The notes beneath the pieces are model-generated. The model searched no databases. It was not told the origin of the DNA and saw only the letters and a program-made list of their open reading frames with translations. Of a stretch of DNA of 64,000 bases, positions 34,233 to 48,400 are shown one piece after another (position 1 is the stretch's first letter; each line of letters begins with the position of its first letter). The DNA lies in contig NC_092368.1 of the NCBI RefSeq assembly GCF_030848805.1, forward strand, positions 16,237,341 through 16,301,340, written 5' to 3'. Origin of the DNA: Temnothorax longispinosus (lineage: Eukaryota; Arthropoda; Insecta; Hymenoptera; Formicidae). Both the position numbers and the translations under genes were made by a program.

Positions 34233-36558
34233 AAGTGGAACGTTGAAGAAGTGTTATATAGTCGAACGTGGATCCTAACTGTGGACACGACTCGACAAGA
34301 GTCGACGAATGAGAGAGAGAGAGAGAGAATTTCATGGGTCGTAAAGAAACGAGGATCGGCTGGAAAGGGAGTTCCGTGAATCGCGAAGGAACATTGACGA
34401 TGAAGAAGTTTCGAAGGACATCGAATTGTCGCCAGACACCGCGAAGTGGCTTGACTGATTTATATTAAGACGCTGAACACTGTTATCGTTTCATATTTTT
34501 TTCTGTTTAGTTCCCGAACTAAAGTCAAGCTAATCGCGTTTGAGCCGAGCAACGAAATCGAATCCTTCGGTCTCGTGAGTTACTCGTCATTGCCTTAGGA
34601 CAAGGCCTTCATCTTTTATAGAATATCGCGAGCGAGAACAAACTAGAAACGGTACCGACCGTAAGTTTGTTAGCTTCTTCGGAGAAACGGCCTTCGATTT
34701 AAAGCTCTTAAACGGCCGCACATCCGCGTGTTCCGTTATACTTTTTCAAGAAAGAATCTATATGTCGAAATACGCACAGCGAGCGTATTTTTCTCTCTGT
34801 CAATGATATATAATTCTTCTCACTTTTCTTCTAATTTATTTATGATTTACGAGCTCGTGGACGATTGTGAGATAAATTGAGACCGCGCCTGATTCGTACG
34901 AGATAAACTCGAAATCGCGTGGATTAAGTTTTATCGCGAATTCAGGCGTGTAACTTGGAGAACATCCTAAAAAGAGAAACATAGTATCGCTACATTTTCA
35001 TCTGTTGAGCAGACCAATTTGCTAACATCGTAATACCACAAGTATTCACTTAAAATAACTTATGTGTAGAGAACGCGCTAAATTACTGATAGTACGCAAA
35101 TCAAATACGTAATTTTTACAGGTTGTAGAATGCAGGAAAAAATGTATTTGTATTTAAATTATAAAGTAATATACGCGAATAGTGTAAAGTGTGCGTGTCT
35201 AACTCTGTCAGAATTTTGTTTTTCTTTTACATTTTTCGCTCTTTACGATGTGATACCGAAAAATTGGTCTGTTTGGCAGGTATATAACGTCATTATACTC
35301 AATATAGCATCACGTAGAGCGTACACGTGACGACAATGATGACGATAAGTTAATATTGATTTCTAATTTATTGTATGCCTGCCCGCGAGATAATTTCATG
35401 TTCGCGAGTGTGTTTGTTGTTGACGCTAATAATTTTCTGCGTATCGCGCGTACATCTGCCGATACAAAGTGGCACGGATGTGTATATGAGGCATGTGCAC
35501 ATACAAACTTTAGAGTCATGAATATCCGTCGAGAACACCGATGTGTGCATATTTCTCCGTCCCTTATTTCTTCTTTCTAAATTTATCCAGGATGTGTTCC
35601 GCGACATATATTAATTTATGCGTGCGTAATTTAGTGCAAATTAAAGTCAGTTCTCTCTTAATAGACACTTAAAAGTTGCTGAAAGATAGTTTTCCCATAA
35701 GTGATCATAGTAAACAGATTGCACACTAGTTCCTCAAGATCATTCTAATATTTTTATACGCAATTCTATTAAAAAAAAGAGCGTTTTTTTCAAAGAATTT
35801 CTGTAAGATACAGGACGTCACATAAAATATGATTATAAAATCAAAATTCAAATCTGTTTGCTAAGCTCCAAATACAGGAAATTGAAATTCTTTTCAATCT
35901 TGCAGTGTCGAAATTCCCAAAAAAAGAAAGGGGGGCGATGTTTCCAATTTAGATAAGAACACCTGTAAAACATTGTTTTCTCCTTCTAATAGGTACAATT
36001 ACTGCCTACAAGCCTACGCCTGTAGTTTACATATACCATTGTTCATGGAAATTACAAGGTGATAAAATAAACATTTTTGTTGAGGAAAAAAAATCGATTT
36101 TATATTCCTTAAAGAATTCACGCGTTTGTGGCGGGACACCCTGTATACAGCACTCCAGATTTAGCGTCCGTTTAGAATTCTTGAAACGTTTCAGATACGC
36201 GACGCTCGAGAAAAGTCCATTCGAATCGTCCGAGATCTGAACCTTGAACATATTCGAAGGTCCATATACGGGGATCTCGAAGTTTCTAAGAAAGTTTGTC
36301 CTTCTATTTGCCCCTTTATTTATTCCTTTTACGGAGAATCACGAAAGAATGAAGAACGGACAAGGGCAACGCATTGTTTTTTCGATTTCTCGTTTATAGT
36401 GTGATACTTCTTTTATCTTTATCTTCTCTTGTGTCTGTACGACATTTTGTTCGCGTATCTGTATTGACACTATTTTCCAGCCGGAAATTTTGTATTTTTT
36501 CTGATATGAAAGATAGAGAATGTGAGAATATTTGTGCGCGTGCGTTTGCGTATTCGTG

Positions 36559-36604
<46 letters not shown>

Positions 36605-39600
36605 TGTGATAAAAAAATATATATATACATATATGTACGAGATGTGACTACTGTATGAGATTGATCAGTGAAAATACAAAGTCTGTTCTATCTTACAACC
36701 GTTTCGTTTTTTTCTTCTAGACTAGATCAAAGTGACATTACAGTACCGCAATTGAATAATCTGAATAGACATTTTCAAATAATTTTTTTAAAGTGGATTT
36801 CTTACATATTATAATATGCTGTAATTGTCAAGTTGAGCAATATCTTTAGCAAATTTTTTATATATATAGTTTCACGGCGTTCGCCATTTATCATTATCAT
36901 CGTACATTATTTCATTTCGTATTTTATATTTTTTTCATTTTTTATTTTTACAATATTACTCTTAAAATCATACGCTTGTTCGTTTCTTCAGTTGAGTGCA
37001 AATATACAATCTATTGAATACTCGTTGAATTCTCTCTCTTGGTGATCGAGAGAAATAATTAAAAAACGCGAAAAAAATAATAGCGCGTCGTTATCGATAC
37101 CATATTGCTGCCGCCAATTTCACTCCGCTCGATTATGATAAAAATTGTTTTGGGCGAATTTGCGAGAAACTTCAGAAGATTCGCAACCACGAGTACCAAT
37201 GACCTGCTAATAACAACATCCGCCATACGCAGCTGTTGTCACACTCACTGCCAAATTCCTGCGAATTGTTCGCATTTGACGCATACGATTTACCTGTCAT
37301 CTCTGGGACTTCCCCAGATGCGGTCGAGCATACGGCGCGGAAAGAAAACATTATCAGTCACCATGCAAATTGTTGATGTTTCTCGCATATGCGACATTGT
37401 CGCTATATAAAGATGGTTGGGTGCAATCGGTACAGGAATGTCCCTTTCAGGATTGCGAATGGACGAAAGAAATGTATAAAAATATTCTCTCCTTGCATGC
37501 TTTATTCGCGAGAATATCATAGAAATTCAACGATATTTCATCGAAACGTAGTATATTACCTATATATTTACCTCCTTTAAACGATTATTGACGAGAATTG
37601 ATTCTTTTAAATAATTGACATGTTCCGTTTGTATGCATTTCAAACGTCGTGAAGAGAGCATCTCTTTTTCTAGTCTCCCAAAATTCAATGTTATGTTTAT
37701 TTTGGGACGCAGATCGGGTGGCGCGGTACAATCGGATAAAATTTTGCGAGCGCGAATCTGTCTCGATTACAAGCGAGGAGCGTCGTCGCAACGGCAGATC
37801 CGCGACAGGAGATTCGTCGCGGCGGAGAACGAGCGGAACGTTTTGCGACTTGCGCGAACTTGGCACGGCAGAAGCACGTACGCCGTGCCAAAAATAGCGA
37901 TCGGCGGCGAGTTAAGCTGTTAGAAGAACGAGAAGTTTTTGCGTCGCGTGCAACGGGAAATCCCGTTGAGGGTGCGCCGAATCCACTCTTGTCACCGGCG
38001 GAGATGCTCGCGTATTCGTCGAGATATATATTACCCCGATGAAAAGAAAATCGAAAAAATCGCGACGAGAAATCTGCAAAAATTTCCATTTTATTTTGCT
38101 TTTGGATATTAAACACACAGTTCAGAAAACTTTAAGTGCAATCTAAATCGTTTAGGAATGTTTCGCTGTGCGGAATAAAAATTTATATAGGAGCACGAGA
38201 AGACCAGAGGTACCAGAGGTTCTGAGATTTACAATTCAAAACACAATGATAAAGTGCAATAAAGAGCCAATTAACACAAAGAATTACATGTATAGCAATC
38301 ACATTGAAGCCATTACAATTAAAAACCAACGATTGATTGGTTATGCGTCACGGTCGGAATTATAGAACCTTTCTCACTAATAAGTAAAAGCGTAACGTCA
38401 AAGTAATTATTATGTAATGTCAAATGAACAATCATCCTTGCAACGGTTTATAATAATTTACAATGTCGTCGAATCAGTTTTGGGATCAAAACGATTTTAC
38501 GTATAGGATATTGAAACTTGAGGGATACTTTACAACCTTGTCGGCTGAATTCTCTGCGATTATATAATGTATTGTGTATTGTATACATATATTAAAAATA
38601 ATTAAGTTATCAAAGTTTATTTTGAAGATACGAAGGCTGCACATCCACATTTTTTGTTATCTTTAGGTTCGCTTCGATTCGGCCGCATTTTTATCGCTTC
38701 TTTTTCGCATCATAAAAACTAAAAATACACGCTTTTACTTCATTTTAAATGCGGAAAGTGGAAGTAAACAGGCAGTCTCGTTCGCTTTTATGACGCTTTT
38801 AATAATACGATTTAATTCTCGTTCACGCAGTACTTTTGTTAAACGTACCGCGATTAGAGAGAGAGAGATTTTTTCTGCAAAAGACAGTAGACGTAGCCTT
38901 GAATTAGTTCTACCCAGCTGGTGTCTAAAATCACAACAAAAAACATTTTCCTACTGAAGATGCTTTTTTATTGAAAAAATAAGTGAAAATTATTAAGTGA
39001 TGACATTATAGGAACAAGCCCATCCTGCAACTAAAGACAATAATTAGACAAGTGTCGCTATCTTTCGTATTTTACATTCACTATCGTCCACCTTCTTTAC
39101 TTACCGTTGGCAAAAAGGAGGAAGCTTATATTAATTTGTGCGCATTATTAATTTTATCAAAGATAAATTCAACTTCGATTATCTTATCTTCCTATACGGA
39201 GGCTTGAGAGCGGTTCCAATATTTTTTTTCCCAATCTTTTTGTCACAATTAATTTTTTAAATCGCAAGTATAATGAAATAAAAATGAACAATTTTTCGTA
39301 AATTATTCTGATATAACAAAATTTTATTCTTTAATTCTACAATTTCAAATGAATCTTAACGGCATTCTTGCGTGACGCTTATATTGAAATATGATATTAA
39401 AATATATTAATATTAAAAATTAAAAAGAGTAATCTTATCAAGTTTCTGATAAAGAAAAAAAGTGACTCGAGCTTTCGTGGTCAATCTGAGGCGTTTTCTC
39501 GAGTCAAAGTTCATTACATCGATGTGGACGATGTGTTGCGCGTTAAAAGAACATATTATCGATCGGGATCGAACTTCCAGCTATGTCGTTTCTCATTTTA

Positions 39601-41759
39601 TAAAAGCGTTGCATAAATGCCATGGATTGTTTCAGCCGATGAGGGAGATGATATACCCCCGACTACCTGCTTACCCACGTGCACTTACATAATGCGCTCG
39701 CTAAAAATATGATAGGATAGGAGCGATATACGGAAAATGCGGAATCGCGACAGTCTCGTTAGTGTGTGAGAGCGGCCGAGAGCGAGAAATTCGTCGAGAA
39801 GAAGGGTGAGTCACTCTTCGGGCCGTGCGAACCCTTCGACCGCCCTTTGCGACGAATATTTCGCGCGACGCATTATGTACGGAATTATTCATAGCTCGAA
39901 ATGTTACACGGTCGTTTCATTTGTTGGACGGAATCTTGAGACTGTCCGAGGTTTCGAACAATCTTAAATATAAGATCTAGTCATGGATGCCCGCCATATA
40001 TCGGTCAAAAGATCGACTGGCGCATTCGAAGTGTCCGGCCGGGAACGTGCTTAATCGTTAATCGACGCACGCGTTGGCGATCGGCGGATACGCTCGTTTG
40101 TCGGAAACGGTTTGGCGACCCGACGCACGATATCGTCGCGGCAGATTATTTTTGTCACGGGCGATGACGAGGCGTAGCGCGTCTTGTTATTCGCGATTAA
40201 TATTCGCGGCTTTTGTCAATCAGACGGGAGATAAGGTCGCGCAGGGGCGTGTGCATGGCTATCGGTTCATAATTTTACTTATTAAGCGGCGCGACTGCTT
40301 GAGGTTCATAGTACAATAACGATCGTGACCTCGCAGATCATTTCATTTGAAGGTTCTCAATGACGATCTCGATTGCATTAGCGCGAGGTCTGATTCTTTC
40401 CTGCTTTGTTATGTACGTTACTGTACGTTTATTTTTTTTACATGCGAAATGTGTACCATAAAAATCTTAAAAGGTCAAAGAAATAAACTAAGTATATAAA
40501 TAACGTACGTGTATGATATCGTATATGTACACATGTATGTATTATATAATAAAAAGTTTCCAAAAAAATATATATCTTTACGTTTTCGAGGTAAAAGATC
40601 ATATCTCTATTATTATAAATTCAGAGAAAACAAGGTTTAAAGTTTTAAATAGGGGAACAATATATTTTTTTAGGTATAAAATAACAGTAGCAATTTGATT
40701 TATTAAGTTTTTAATAAAGTAATTTAACTGACGTGTTTAATAGAACAACTGCTAATAACTTATTGTATCTGATTAAAAAATTAGACATTATAAAATTTTT
40801 CCATACTACTTTTTCTAAACACTGTATCTTAGGAACTAGTAATAATAGACATAAGACGCTTATCATTATACAATTGAAGCTTCTGTTATCCATTTTTGTT
40901 TTAGAAAATGTTTATCAATTTTAAAAGATATATTTTTAAAAAATGTTATATATAATATTGTCAAAGTTACAGTATTGTATTTTCTGTTAAAAGCTGTTAA
41001 AAATTTGCTTTCACATAGATAAGAAATGCACGAAAAAAAGAAATTTTTAAAATATATTTTCATATTATTTTTATTTAATATTTTTGCACTCGAATATGTT
41101 AATTGTATTTTTCCGTCGGTATCTTAAATCGTTGAAAAATGTCATTTTTCTTTGCGACATCTTTTTGATAATAATTAAAATGTTTTCGATGGCCGACATC
41201 GTTAATACAAAATGGGATAGCATTACAAGTGTTAAGAGATAAAGGAATGATTATAGAAAAAAATGCAAAAAAGTGCAGTTGGAAAGAGAATATATGTAGA
41301 CTTCTTGTCTACGCATTTTCTGTCGCTATTTACATTTGTCATACTCTCTCGTCATATTATTGCATGCGTCTCTTATTTCTATGATCATTGGAAAAAATTG
41401 GATTTAACATATATGCATGCATTTAATTGGATATAGAAATCACTAGATAAGAGAACAGCCTCGAGAACAGCGCAAGATTGAGGGATAGAAGGAGTAGAAG
41501 GAAAACGCAAATTTGTGAATGGCAAGGTCTATTTTAAACGCAATCTTGCGTCCAAAATGAATTTAACAAATTATAATTTTAATGCCACTCTTCCGCCTCT
41601 CGAATTCGCTTCAAGAGTCACCGATTCCGTGGGTGATTATCGATTCCCTTCTTCTTCGTCTTGTTTTGGCACATCTATACCCTATCGGTTAGCATCGGCC
41701 ATTATACAATTCTCCAAAAGTGAACTCGGCAGATAGCAAAAGCTGTTTATATGTAAAGG
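34233..41759. other. Long gene-free region downstream of starvin
   Basis: The start is probably starvin 3' UTR. The rest is mostly AT-rich with CpG-richer patches (about 37730-37990, 39780-40240). A (GA)n run lies at about 36559-36600. A lone end of a mariner-like repeat (GGGACACCCTGTATA) sits at about 36134. I see no exon with homology I recognise on either strand; an unrecognised lncRNA or 5' exons of the aminotransferase gene cannot be excluded. Confidence 0.5.
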
Positions 41760-43370
41760 AGGTAGAGTAAGGCGGGAATCTTTAAACATAAAGATTACAT
41801 GAACTGAAAAATGCGAGTATTAAGCGACATAACTGAGGGCGGATTTTTGAGAAGTGGAAAGATGTCCGTGAAATAAGTTGGAAATATTTCTTGAAGATAT
41901 TTATAAAGTGGTGTCGTTTGGTCACGGGTTAAAATACAGTTAAATATTACGTGGTCTGCATCCTGATAGGGATCACCACAAAGGCAACTCGGGGAATCGA
42001 TAATATTTTTCCGAAATAGGCTTTTGATTTAAATTGTAGTGATCGCTGCGGAGACGGCTCGTGGTGACGACTATTTGTGATCTATTAAGAGGAAGACGGT
42101 AGAACCCGAGAGAACCAAGGCTTGACACTATTGGTATGATAATGGGTGTGGTAGAAAGTATCCTTGGTCATTGCTGCGTTTTCTAAATAAGTTTGGTATC
42201 TTCTTTTTAAGATAGATTTAGACCTATGATAAAGATCGATGTAGGGAACCTTACAGCTGGTTTTTTTGCCTTTTATAGCGGCTCTCTTAGCGAGAGTCTC
42301 CGCTCGCTCGTTACCCGTAATCCCCTTTTGCGATGGAATCCAGGCTACCTTGATTTTTGAGCCCTCCGTGACCGCTCTATAGTACATATTGCGAATGAGT
42401 GAGATGGTGTAATTATTGTGTGTTATGTTGTGTGATGTAATCGTTTGCAGTACGCTACTGCAATCGGAGAATATGACTGTTGAAGGAATTTGTAACTGGT
42501 GAATGATGAACAAGGTTTTGTAGATCGCCCAGGCCTCTGCTGTGAAAGCTAGTGGAAACGTCAGGGGCTTACAGCTTACAGCAAATTTCAATGGGCAGGT
42601 CCGGAGAGTAAACACTCGCTCCCACAGCTCCTGTATCAAGTTTAGACCTATCTGTATAAAATGTAATTGAGTCAGCAATGTGAGGTGCAAAATGATTTCT
42701 AAACTTCCTCCGCGGATACAGAATCACTATTTGGTAGGTAGAAAGGTATCAATTCAGGTTGATAGGTAAGTGAAAGGAAAGGGTATGAAAAGAATGGGAA
42801 ATATACAGAACGGTGCATAGTGCCTCGAATATTTTTGACTGCCAGATACGACCTGAAAATGGGGATTGCGCGGCATGCTTTCGATCGTTTGACATTACCA
42901 ATCGTACCAAATTAAACATTCTCGAGACTGTCGATGACCGGGTTAAATCTACAAGAAAAACATTTTACTAAATAGTTGTGAATAAGGTAAGAAAAGCGTT
43001 GGATTAAGGGTGGTTCTTTGGCTTCGTCCAAAATTACGTTGATGGGGGTTGATATGTTGAGACACGGTAACCCATGGCATTGCGGATCAACTTCCACTGA
43101 AGGCGCTGGAGAGCCAAAAAGAGTTGTTTGTTTCCTTTGAGCTGAAAGACGACGGCGCCGTACTCAATTGCCCCTCTAAAAACTGCTCGATATAATGAGA
43201 GTAGTAATTGTGGGTGAGATCCCCATTTTGTTCCCGCCAACATCGTTAGAATGCTGGCGATTCGTCTGCCTTTATTTTTTAAATATTTCATGTGGGGCTT
43301 TCCAGTAAGTTTGTTGTCCAAGTTAATCCCGAGGAATCTATAGTTCGGTGTTATCGATTTCCGATTCGCG
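41760..43370 (-). mobile_element. Degenerate LINE fragment with RNase H domain (I/R1-like)
   Basis: On the minus strand, fragments read in order: the RT C-terminal region (YRFLGINLDNKL, LLSLYRAVFRGAIEYG, LQRLQWKLIRNAMGY), then an RNase H domain (AFTAEAWAIYK, VIFSDCSSVLQTI, VAWIPSQKGITGNERAETLAK), then a C-terminal cysteine cluster (CLCGDPYQDADHVIFNC) near 41930-42000. Frameshifts separate them. The RNase H position usually held by Asp in the ADxLAK block is Glu (AETLAK). RT catalytic boxes and the endonuclease are absent, so this is a 5'-truncated dead copy. RNase H plus the Cys-rich tail points to the I or R1 group rather than jockey. Confidence 0.85.
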
Positions 43371-44007
43371 GAAGAAGCGAGAAATGTGCGCGCGCGCATG
43401 CGCGCTTCGCGGATCGCTCGCTCGTTCGCTTACTTCAAGCTGATCTTCGGAGAGGCGATTTAGTGCCGTCGCGAAAGTCATTTCATACTTTCCGCGCCAC
43501 TGCGAAAACCGGCTGGCGTAATCTTCTGGCAATATCATTTTGGACTTGCGGTAATTATCGCGAGAAATATGTTTGCGAAAACGTTTGCCGCGTGAAATGT
43601 TTTTCACAAAAATGTGTGTAGTGACACAGTTCCATTTGACCTTATGTTATTTATCGAAGAAAAAACGAAAGTTGAAAGGTCCCAAGAAAATATCTTTCTC
43701 TACATCTAAACGGAATAAATCTCTAATCTAGCCCACAAAATATATATTACACTCATGATTTGTTATAAACGTTCCTAAAATAAGCACACATATTTACGAA
43801 ATAACAATCTTGTATATTGCTGCGAAATTGCATTTTTTTTTTCCTCGCAATTATCGCTCGCGTGAACGACCGAACGCAAATGATAGCAATGGAAGCGTAT
43901 ATATTATAGTGTTAAATATAAATCGAACGTTATCGTAGATGTCATAAATGTGCGTACACATCACACGATCATAATAGACGATCGTAAAATTGATACTGCA
44001 TTGCATA

Positions 44008-44088
44008 GGCTGCGTTCCGATATTCACTATCAGTACGTTACGTAAGTTATAGATTTTCAGTACTTGCAATGAATATTGGAATGCAGCC
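44008..44088. mobile_element. Short foldback MITE, family E copy 1
   Basis: Arms GGCTGCGTTCCGATATTCAC and (right, reverse complement) GGCTGCATTCCAATATTCAT, with CAGTAC inside. A second copy is at 59086-59199. Confidence 0.8.
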
Positions 44089-44090
44089 AT

Positions 44091-44213
44091 GGGGAGCTTT
44101 CCAGTAAGCGACACAAGTCGACACAAACGTCGTTCTATCTTTCTTTTTTGGCAATGAGTAACAGAGACAAAATGACACTTGTGTCGACTTGTGTCGCTTG
44201 CTGGAAAGCTCCC
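44091..44213. mobile_element. Foldback MITE abutting family E copy 1
   Basis: Near-perfect arms GGGAGCTTTCCAGTAAGCG and GGGAGCTTTCCAGCAAGCG (reverse complement of the right end), continuing ACACAAGTCGACACAA. It sits two bases after the preceding element's GCAGCC end, with AT or CAT as the likely target duplication. Confidence 0.8.
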
Positions 44214-45454
44214 ATAGACAGCTTTGACGATCGCGCGAACCTTCGTAAAACGATCGGTCTTCGGTTTGGCTACTTATCGATTTTTTCATTCCATATGAAT
44301 AACGTGCGAAAGACGTACACTGTTTGAATATATAAAATTATATATACTCTCTATTTTAATTTTACGTCGATTCGACATATAATTGACTCTAATAAGACTC
44401 TTATAGAAATATTCGTAATTGCTTGATTAATATAAAAACTTATGTGCAAATCAAGGATTTTTGATGTCGAATCGAATCGAATCTCACCCGATTTGTATTC
44501 GAATAGTTCGCAGTGTTTGCACACTTCGCACATCTCTGATAAAAATAAAACTATAATGAGGTCGGAATAAATGGCAAAAGTGTCAACGCAGTATTCGACA
44601 TCGGTGTCATTCATCGACGCGTCAACGTCAAATCGACGTTGATTCAACCAATCATTTCTGACTGGGATTTCTTTTGCAGGGACAGCGAGTCGCTCCAGCC
44701 GGCTTGTTTCGTATTCGCGCGGGTCGTCCTCCGTTGCCCGGATCATCAACGTCGACGTCGACGTTTCCAGGTGGCGTGGCACTTGGATCGAACTATTCGA
44801 ACTTCGTCACCGCCGTCAGCATCGCTGGCCCGACCCTCCTCCCCTTTCCCACCGCGTTCTTCACCACTTTCCTCCCCGCCACCCCTCATCCGCACTCAGT
44901 CCGCGCTGTCCGCCACTGTCCGCGCCCCGCGGCGATCGCTCCGGGAGTCGACAACGTGGTGTTGCATGCGTGCATGTGTGCGATTTCCGCGTCGACGATT
45001 CTCGTTCGACTCTCCTCGATTCCGCCACTCGTCGTTTCGACGCGGAGTCGAGGAACGGAAGGATCGGCCACGCGGAAAACGCGAACGGAAGGAGTGAAAG
45101 CTGTACGCGTTAACGAGTGAGGATGAAGTCCAATCGAGCCGCCTCATTGTCAGCCGAAGATTACGCGAAAGCGGAACGAGCGTATCACACCAATCGGGAT
45201 CGTTCTGGATAGAACTCTTCTCAAGATTCCGTCGGAACGGTCCCGTGATTGGTGATCCGCCTGTTCCGCGTAATCCAGCGTAATATCCGCTCGATTGGAC
45301 TTCATCTTGACACTCTTGACAGGCAAGAGAAAGAGAGAGAAAGTGACAGAGAGAAAGAGCGCGGCGCCGCGGGTCCTCTTTCGCTGGTGGAAAAGAGAAA
45401 GAGAGAGGGAGAGGAACAGAAGGACGAGAAAGAGAACGAGGAGGGTAACTAAAC
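44214..45454. other. Upstream region of alanine aminotransferase
   Basis: AT-rich to about 44650, then CpG-dense (about 44690-45110), consistent with a promoter and leader. A foldback element occupies 45123-45306. Open frames in the CpG part have no recognisable homology. Confidence 0.5.
45123..45306. mobile_element. Foldback element in the presumed 5' leader of alanine aminotransferase
   Basis: Arms ATGAAGTCCAATCGAGC are identical at both ends (inverted), followed by GATTACGCG and GGATCACCAATC-type blocks on each side. It ends 149 bases before the start codon. If the transcription start lies in the CpG island upstream, this hairpin would be in the 5' UTR. Confidence 0.75.
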
Positions 45455-48400
45455 ATGTCGCACGCGTGTCTGCGGAACGCCGTGATCGCCGGCGGATGGC
45501 CGACGAAGACGATGACGGCGGCGGCGACGGCGAGACAGAGTGCCGGTAGCGGTGGCGGGGCGCTGATTGGACGAGGGGTAGGGATGGCGGACGTGCCGGT
45601 GCCGGTGTCCTCCATGCCGATGCTAGTCCAGCCACTCCTGCCGGTTATTCAGTGTCGCGACATGGCATCGAGTGCGGCGGCGGTCGCCGCGGCGAGTTCG
45701 CGCGGCAAGGTCCTCACCCCGGACAACGTCTTCGAGAACCTGCGCAAGATGGAGTACGCGGTGCGCGGACCGCTGCTCCTTAGGGCGCTAGAGATCGAGA
45801 AGGAGCTGAAAAAGGTAAGGATCAGGACAAGCCAAACTGGAGCCAGCGAGTCGTCCAAGGACGATATGCCTGCACTCCAGGGCTAGAGAGTGAAAATCCC
45901 CGCTGAGCGCGAGTAAAAAAAAAAGGCGCGATTTTATAGCGGCAAATATATATAGCAGAGTGCATGGAACGCGGGCGCGCAGCGGGTTAGTTACATGAGT
46001 TATAAGTTACATCGAATGTAAACGGAATGAATGTGAACGAAAGAAAGAGAGGGATGGGAGAGGGATGGGCTCGCGGTGGCAGACGCGAGGTTGTCATGGT
46101 GAAACGCCAAGTATCAAAGATGAAGGAGGGGGAGAAGAAGAGGAGGAAGAGGAGGGAAATATTAATCGCTAATTGAAACTCTAACTTGAAGTGCGAATCG
46201 AGCTCGGATGAGCACGAGCGGAGGATACGTTTTATTTCAAAATTGCGCTTTATTAGGTATTCCCCACACGCGAGAGATAAAAGATAAGCGCGTTCCCGAG
46301 AAAGAAAACGTAAATAAAGCCGAAAGATAACGCTAGATATATTTGACGGGATTCTTGACATTGAGCAAGAACTAACCGGAAATTAATGATTAATAAAAAA
46401 GGCGATGTTAAAATTAGAGAGTCTGTTGTTCGAAATCTCAATCTTAAACCCACGCTTTTAAATGCAAAATCGTGCTGTTAAAGCTGTGAAAAAATATTTC
46501 GGATGTTATTTATATTTTGTTAGAGATATATGGATTAGTGACTTGTCTATTCTAAAAATAAGCCGTGTAATAAATTAGCATATTAAAAGACTATAAGAAA
46601 TCAGTTAAGTATGTAATAAGTAAATAAAAAAAAATAGAACGTACTTAATAGGACGAAGTTACTTACATCTAATTGTAAGTATTCATCTAATTTATCTCTC
46701 GTACAAATAATTGAATTTAGACAATTACAGTAGAACGTCTAAATTGGTGGAAGCAATTTAAACTTAACGTGCGCTTTGACGCATAATTGTAGTCAACATA
46801 TTATTCCATGTAACATTACAATCGGTGATATGACGGTTTTCAGACTTTCGTATCGCCGAACGTGAGAACATGAGAACGTAACGACGTTGATTGCCACGAG
46901 CGAACGGCTTTTCTTTTTATTTCGATGATATATATATATACATATACGGACTGGACACATATGGTAGCCTCTTATCACGTTATCTAACTCAGGATATACG
47001 GCTACGCCATTGCTAGCAGGAACGCACGTACTGCACACCCATGGAAAACAAAATGCAGAAATCAATTATTGAAAAAGATACATCTACTGAAATCGAGAAT
47101 GTCGAAGGCGAGAGGGATGAGATACACGCGCTTTTATCTCCCAGAATAACGTATCCTCGTAAACGACTTCCGCTTCTCGAGTTTCTGAAACTGTTCTATG
47201 TCGTTTACGGATATACAGAGTGTATTCGAAATAAACACACTTCTTTAGAGACGTATGCTTAAGACGCACGGTTCTGATTCCGTTGATTTTGGAGCATCCA
47301 GGTGACTCAGGGTCTCGGAAAGACTTCTTTTTATGTGCATTCACGTAAAAAGAAGATGCATTTTAAAAATAGGAATATCAATTTCTCACGAATGCGAACA
47401 GCCGGTTTGTTGGGAAAAAAAGATACTCGTTTTATTCACCAATGCGATTATGCGATGAATAATATGCATATATTACTATGCGTACGTGTTCTCGCGTTTC
47501 TCGCGTCGGTTTTACATACAATTGCGTAACGCTCGTCGGTGACGTAGTTTCATAGTGCAAAGTTTATTACCCAGTTTAAAAGGATGTAATTGTTTCCTCT
47601 AACAAAGACAGTCTCTATTTTTTGGTATATTACGCATACAAAAATATTTGGTATTTTTTTGTTAGAAATATTATTTTACTTAATTTATTAATGAATCAAT
47701 ATATATATTGAGGTATCGATTTTTCTCAGAAACAACAGCTGAAAAATATAAATAGTTATTTGAATTGTATATATAAGCGATTGGAAATAAGAATCGCATT
47801 TTCGCTTTAAAGATTCGAATAATAAATAATAAAATTTCACCTTCCGTTTCAACAAAAATCCGATTTGTGTAGTAGAGTGTAGCTTATAGCCATTTGGAAA
47901 TGTTTGAAAAATAAATACGAGGATTGCGATTGAATTTGAGATCATTTCTCTTTGTAGGGTATTAAAAAACCTTTTAAAGAGGTGATTAAAGCGAATGTGG
48001 GCGATGCCCATGCGATGGGTCAGCAACCCATTTCGTTCCTGCGGCAAGTACTCACTCTAACGGTTTCGCCGGATCTGTTGAACGATCCAAGTTACCCGGA
48101 GGATGTGAAGGCTCGCGCCCAGATGGTCCTGGAAGGCTGCAAGGGCGGCAGCGTGGGCTCGTACTCGGAATCGGCCGGCATCGAGATTATTCGCAAAGAT
48201 ATTGCACGCTATATCCAGGAACGCGATGGCGGTATCCCCTGCGATTACCACAATATCATTCTCTCGAACGGCGCTTCCGACGGTATCAAGGTACGCAGAC
48301 TCGAAGCATCTTTTTTTGTCTTTTCGTTATTCAAAATTGGAAGCAATCATTTGGAAATAATCTAATCATTTAGTAATATTCTGAAAAATAGATTGACAGA

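Noticed and set aside
36134..36148. Mariner-type terminus GGGACACCCTGTATA
   Set aside because: Only one end is visible; no partner or target duplication, so not listed as an element.
34716..45121. A protein gene in the 10-kb gap, including frames at 37600-38116 and 44639-45120
   Set aside because: Frames are short or GC-biased, lack known motifs and lack paired splice sites.
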